From positions 1 through 41,525 of the forward strand of contig JANWIY010000058.1 in assembly GCA_025449645.1 (NCBI GenBank): a stretch of 41,525 bases of DNA, written 5' to 3'. Of this stretch, positions 39,376 through 41,525 are shown one piece after another (the first letter of the stretch is position 1; each line of letters opens with the position of its first letter). Source of the stretch: Chitinophagaceae bacterium. GTDB lineage: Bacteria > Bacteroidota > Bacteroidia > Chitinophagales > Chitinophagaceae. The notes beneath the pieces were generated by a model that searched no databases, was not told where the DNA came from, and saw nothing but the letters and a program-made list of their open reading frames with translations. Made by a program: the position numbers and the translations under genes.

Positions 39376-40365
39376 ATGAGGATCATAATGCTGTTCATGT
39401 TGGTTCTTGTCTTTATTTTACCGGCTGGTGCTCAGGAAACCAGCCAAGGCGGTCAGCGCGTGAATATTATCTTCGACACGGACATGGGGCCCGATTACGA
39501 CGATGTCGGAGCCATCACGCTGCTTCATGCATTTGCTGATGAAAAAAAAATCAATTTACTCGCAACGATCGCCAGTACACGTTATGAAAACGTTGCGGCA
39601 GTATTAAACATATTCAATACTTATTTTCACCGTAGTCAAATCCCCATCGCAGTTTCCAGGGAAAACGGACTCTTGCTCAGAGACAGGCAACATTGGACGG
39701 ACTCCCTGGTTGCGAAATATCCACATCGTATAAAAAACAATAGCGAGGTTTCCGAACCGGTGGCACTTTACCGGAAAATATTGTCCACTTACGCCGATAA
39801 GAGTATAACCATTGTAACAGTCGGATTTTTGACTAATCTCGCGGCCTTGCTAAAGTCGCCACCGGATAATTATTCCACGCTTAACGGATATGAACTTGTA
39901 AAAAAGAAAGTAAAACGCCTGGTGAGTATGGCAGGAAAATTTCCAGCAGGAAATGAATTCAATATTAACCGGGATGCAGCTTCATCTGCCTATGCCTACG
40001 GGCATTGGCCTACGGAAGTATGGTTTAGCGGATTTGAAATCGGTGAAAAAATAAAAACAGGCATTCCGCTGATCAATAATAAAAACATTCAGCATAGTCC
40101 GGTTAAGGATGTATTCCGCATTTGTATTCCCATGGCCGCAGAGGACAGTGCCGGAAGAAAAAGCTGGGACGAGACAGCGGTACTGGTTGCTGCAACAGGA
40201 TACAATTCCTATTACACATTGAAGGAAGGAAGAATTCATATTTCCGAAGATGGATCCGATACCTGGGATGATTCGGGCAAAGGGCAATTCCACCTGGTAG
40301 AAAAAACAAATCCCCAAAAGGTCCAGTACATCATCAACAAACTAATGCAGCATCAACCCCGCTAA
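39376..40365 (+). CDS. Secreted nucleoside hydrolase
   Basis: This 329-aa protein has an N-terminal signal peptide (MLFMLVLVFILPAGAQ) and the calcium/ribose-binding motif DTDMGPDYDD characteristic of inosine-uridine preferring nucleoside hydrolases. Later segments TIVTVGFLTNLAALL and MAGKFPAGNEFNINRDAASS match the family. It splits nucleosides into ribose and base, here probably in the periplasm for scavenging. It follows the PQQ dehydrogenase by 9 bp and converges with the permease gene 15 bp away. The downstream ribose or base transporter is not visible unless the permease to the right serves that purpose. Confidence 0.9.
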   Translation: MRIIMLFMLVLVFILPAGAQETSQGGQRVNIIFDTDMGPDYDDVGAITLLHAFADEKKINLLATIASTRYENVAAVLNIFNTYFHRSQIPIAVSRENGLLLRDRQHWTDSLVAKYPHRIKNNSEVSEPVALYRKILSTYADKSITIVTVGFLTNLAALLKSPPDNYSTLNGYELVKKKVKRLVSMAGKFPAGNEFNINRDAASSAYAYGHWPTEVWFSGFEIGEKIKTGIPLINNKNIQHSPVKDVFRICIPMAAEDSAGRKSWDETAVLVAATGYNSYYTLKEGRIHISEDGSDTWDDSGKGQFHLVEKTNPQKVQYIINKLMQHQPR

Positions 40366-40380
40366 GCCTACTCCATTTTT

Positions 40381-41525
40381 TTACTTTTTAATTTTTAATT
40401 TAACAACCATCCAGGCTCCATGCGCCGAAAGTATCGCAACGATCGCAAGAATTGCAGGCTTAACCGACTGCCCTGAACCAAATAATGCAGCTCCCATGGC
40501 AATTGTGAAAACGAGCAGTGGCGCCGCGAACAATAAAATCAATCCATTTTTTTGAAACGGAATTTTAAACGGCCGGTGAACCCGGGGCGCTTTTTTCCTG
40601 AGATGGACAAGGGCTATGAATTCCAGTGAGAGGCCTGCGCTATAGAGTGCAATATCGAGCACCAGCAGGTCAGAAAGAGGCCACATGACCAGAAAACTGA
40701 CCACAATCGCACAAACGACAATAGATATATAAGGCGTTTTATATTTGGGATGCGTTCTTGTAAATACTACAGGCAGTAAACGATCCTTACCCATAACTGC
40801 TGGAACGCGCGAAATAGAAAGCAACACAGCAATAAAAATCCCGAGCATGCTGGCCATACCTGCAAAAGAAAGAACCGCGCCGAGCCATTTTCCACCGATC
40901 AGGACGCCCAGATAAGGAATTCCTTTTTCGGTAAACATCCCCGTGGAAATGCCAGAATGAATCGCCAGCCAGACCATTGATATGTAAATAAGATAAATCG
41001 ATGAAAAAGCCAGGGCAATAGAAAAGAGGTATGATTTTACCGGACGGTTTACTTCTCCCGCATAAGTAGTGGCATTATCCCACCCTATATAATTCCACAT
41101 GATGGTAAAGAGTGCCATGCTGAAAGGAGAGAAACCTGTTGGGCCTGCCAGCTTTGATGGAAGGGAATGCAAAGGATTAATAACGCCCGTAATGAGAAGT
41201 AAAAGAAAAGGAATGATCACCAGTGCCGACAAGACGAGAGCGGATCTGCCAACCGGGACAATTCCCCGGATGTTAAGGGCAGCGTTGATCCAGATTACAG
41301 CAAGGAAGATGGGTATTTTGTAAGCGTGAATTTCAGGAAAGAAAAAAGCCGCATATTCCACTACGAAAACAGGATAGATGGCGAGATCCACGAAAGTGTA
41401 AAGCCAGGTCCACCAGCCTTCATAAAAAGCCCAGCGCAAGCCGAGCCCGCTTTTCACCCATTCGTAATAACCCCCTTCTACCGGCATCATACTATTCAGT
41501 TCCAACACGGCAAGAATGCAGGGAA
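40381..41525 (-). CDS. APC-superfamily amino acid permease (5' end cut by window edge)
   Basis: The visible 381 residues form the C-terminal part of a 12-helix APC transporter. The frame stays open through the edge (AVLELNSMMPVEGGYYEWV). The GTG at 41508 is not the true start, because the first helix is missing. Family marks include MPVEGGYYEWVKSGLG, MWNYIGWDNATTYAGEVNRP and RVPAVMGKDRLLP. Roughly nine or ten helices are discernible, and the normal length is about 440-470. It imports or exchanges an amino acid or polyamine with protons. It lies on the opposite strand to the nucleoside hydrolase and their 3' ends are 15 bp apart. Confidence 0.92.
   Translation of the reverse strand, partial: PCILAVLELNSMMPVEGGYYEWVKSGLGLRWAFYEGWWTWLYTFVDLAIYPVFVVEYAAFFFPEIHAYKIPIFLAVIWINAALNIRGIVPVGRSALVLSALVIIPFLLLLITGVINPLHSLPSKLAGPTGFSPFSMALFTIMWNYIGWDNATTYAGEVNRPVKSYLFSIALAFSSIYLIYISMVWLAIHSGISTGMFTEKGIPYLGVLIGGKWLGAVLSFAGMASMLGIFIAVLLSISRVPAVMGKDRLLPVVFTRTHPKYKTPYISIVVCAIVVSFLVMWPLSDLLVLDIALYSAGLSLEFIALVHLRKKAPRVHRPFKIPFQKNGLILLFAAPLLVFTIAMGAALFGSGQSVKPAILAIVAILSAHGAWMVVKLKIKK

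Overview
The window reads as chromosomal DNA of a Bacteroidota bacterium, most likely of the Chitinophagaceae/Chitinophagales kind. The evidence is the weak or absent Shine-Dalgarno sequences, a TAnnTTTG-type -7 box (18319-18326), Bacteroidota-style protein fusions, intergenic heptamer repeats, and a dialkylresorcinol/flexirubin-type pigment-lipid locus. No rRNA, tRNA, CRISPR array, insertion sequence or phage gene was seen.

Region 1 (1-4067, +) holds the 3' part of rpoN (sigma-54), an NtrC-type sigma-54 activator and a REC-PAS-histidine kinase. Region 2 (4093-6057) holds topoisomerase IB (-), an unrecognised 98-aa gene (+) preceded by a 9-bp palindrome, and a 57-aa DUF3606 gene (-) at 5562-5735. 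The DUF3606 gene lies behind a near-ideal sigma-54 promoter at 5769-5784 (-). Region 3 (6058-12578) is a signalling block: a REC-histidine kinase, a 1200-aa CHASE3-HAMP-GAF-kinase-REC-REC-REC hybrid, CheR, a receiver-less CheB, and a convergent single-domain response regulator. No chemoreceptor or flagellar gene accompanies it. Region 4 (12681-18251) is a compact treZ-treY-mscS unit, making trehalose from maltodextrin/glycogen next to an osmotic release channel.

Region 5 (18436-37003, +) is the most interesting part. It is a run of 16 co-directional, mostly overlapping or abutting genes: glycosyltransferase-DUF2062, an MMPL/acyltransferase/methyltransferase trifunctional protein, a phytoene-desaturase-like FAD enzyme, a C45 acyltransferase/hydrolase, AcpS, an AMP-ligase, a lipoprotein, DarA, DarB, a 135-aa unknown, a BtrH-like acyltransferase, an ABC ATPase and permease, an ACP, a ketosynthase and a chain-length-factor-like partner. 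This matches the Bacteroidota flexirubin/dialkylresorcinol (DAR) locus. However, the aromatic ammonia-lyase, ketoreductase, dehydratase and LolA-like genes normally expected for the aryl-polyene half are absent from the window. The set is therefore either split across the genome or makes a different, resorcinol-type lipid.

Region 6 (37004-41525) has a repeat-rich intergenic stretch, a PQQ-type dehydrogenase with an internal cytochrome c domain, a secreted nucleoside hydrolase, and the C-terminal part of an APC-family permease (-) running off the right edge.

Functionally the left half is stress and signal transduction (sigma-54, hybrid kinases, Che-type methylation, trehalose, MscS). The right half is envelope lipid or pigment biosynthesis and export, followed by periplasmic oxidation and scavenging.
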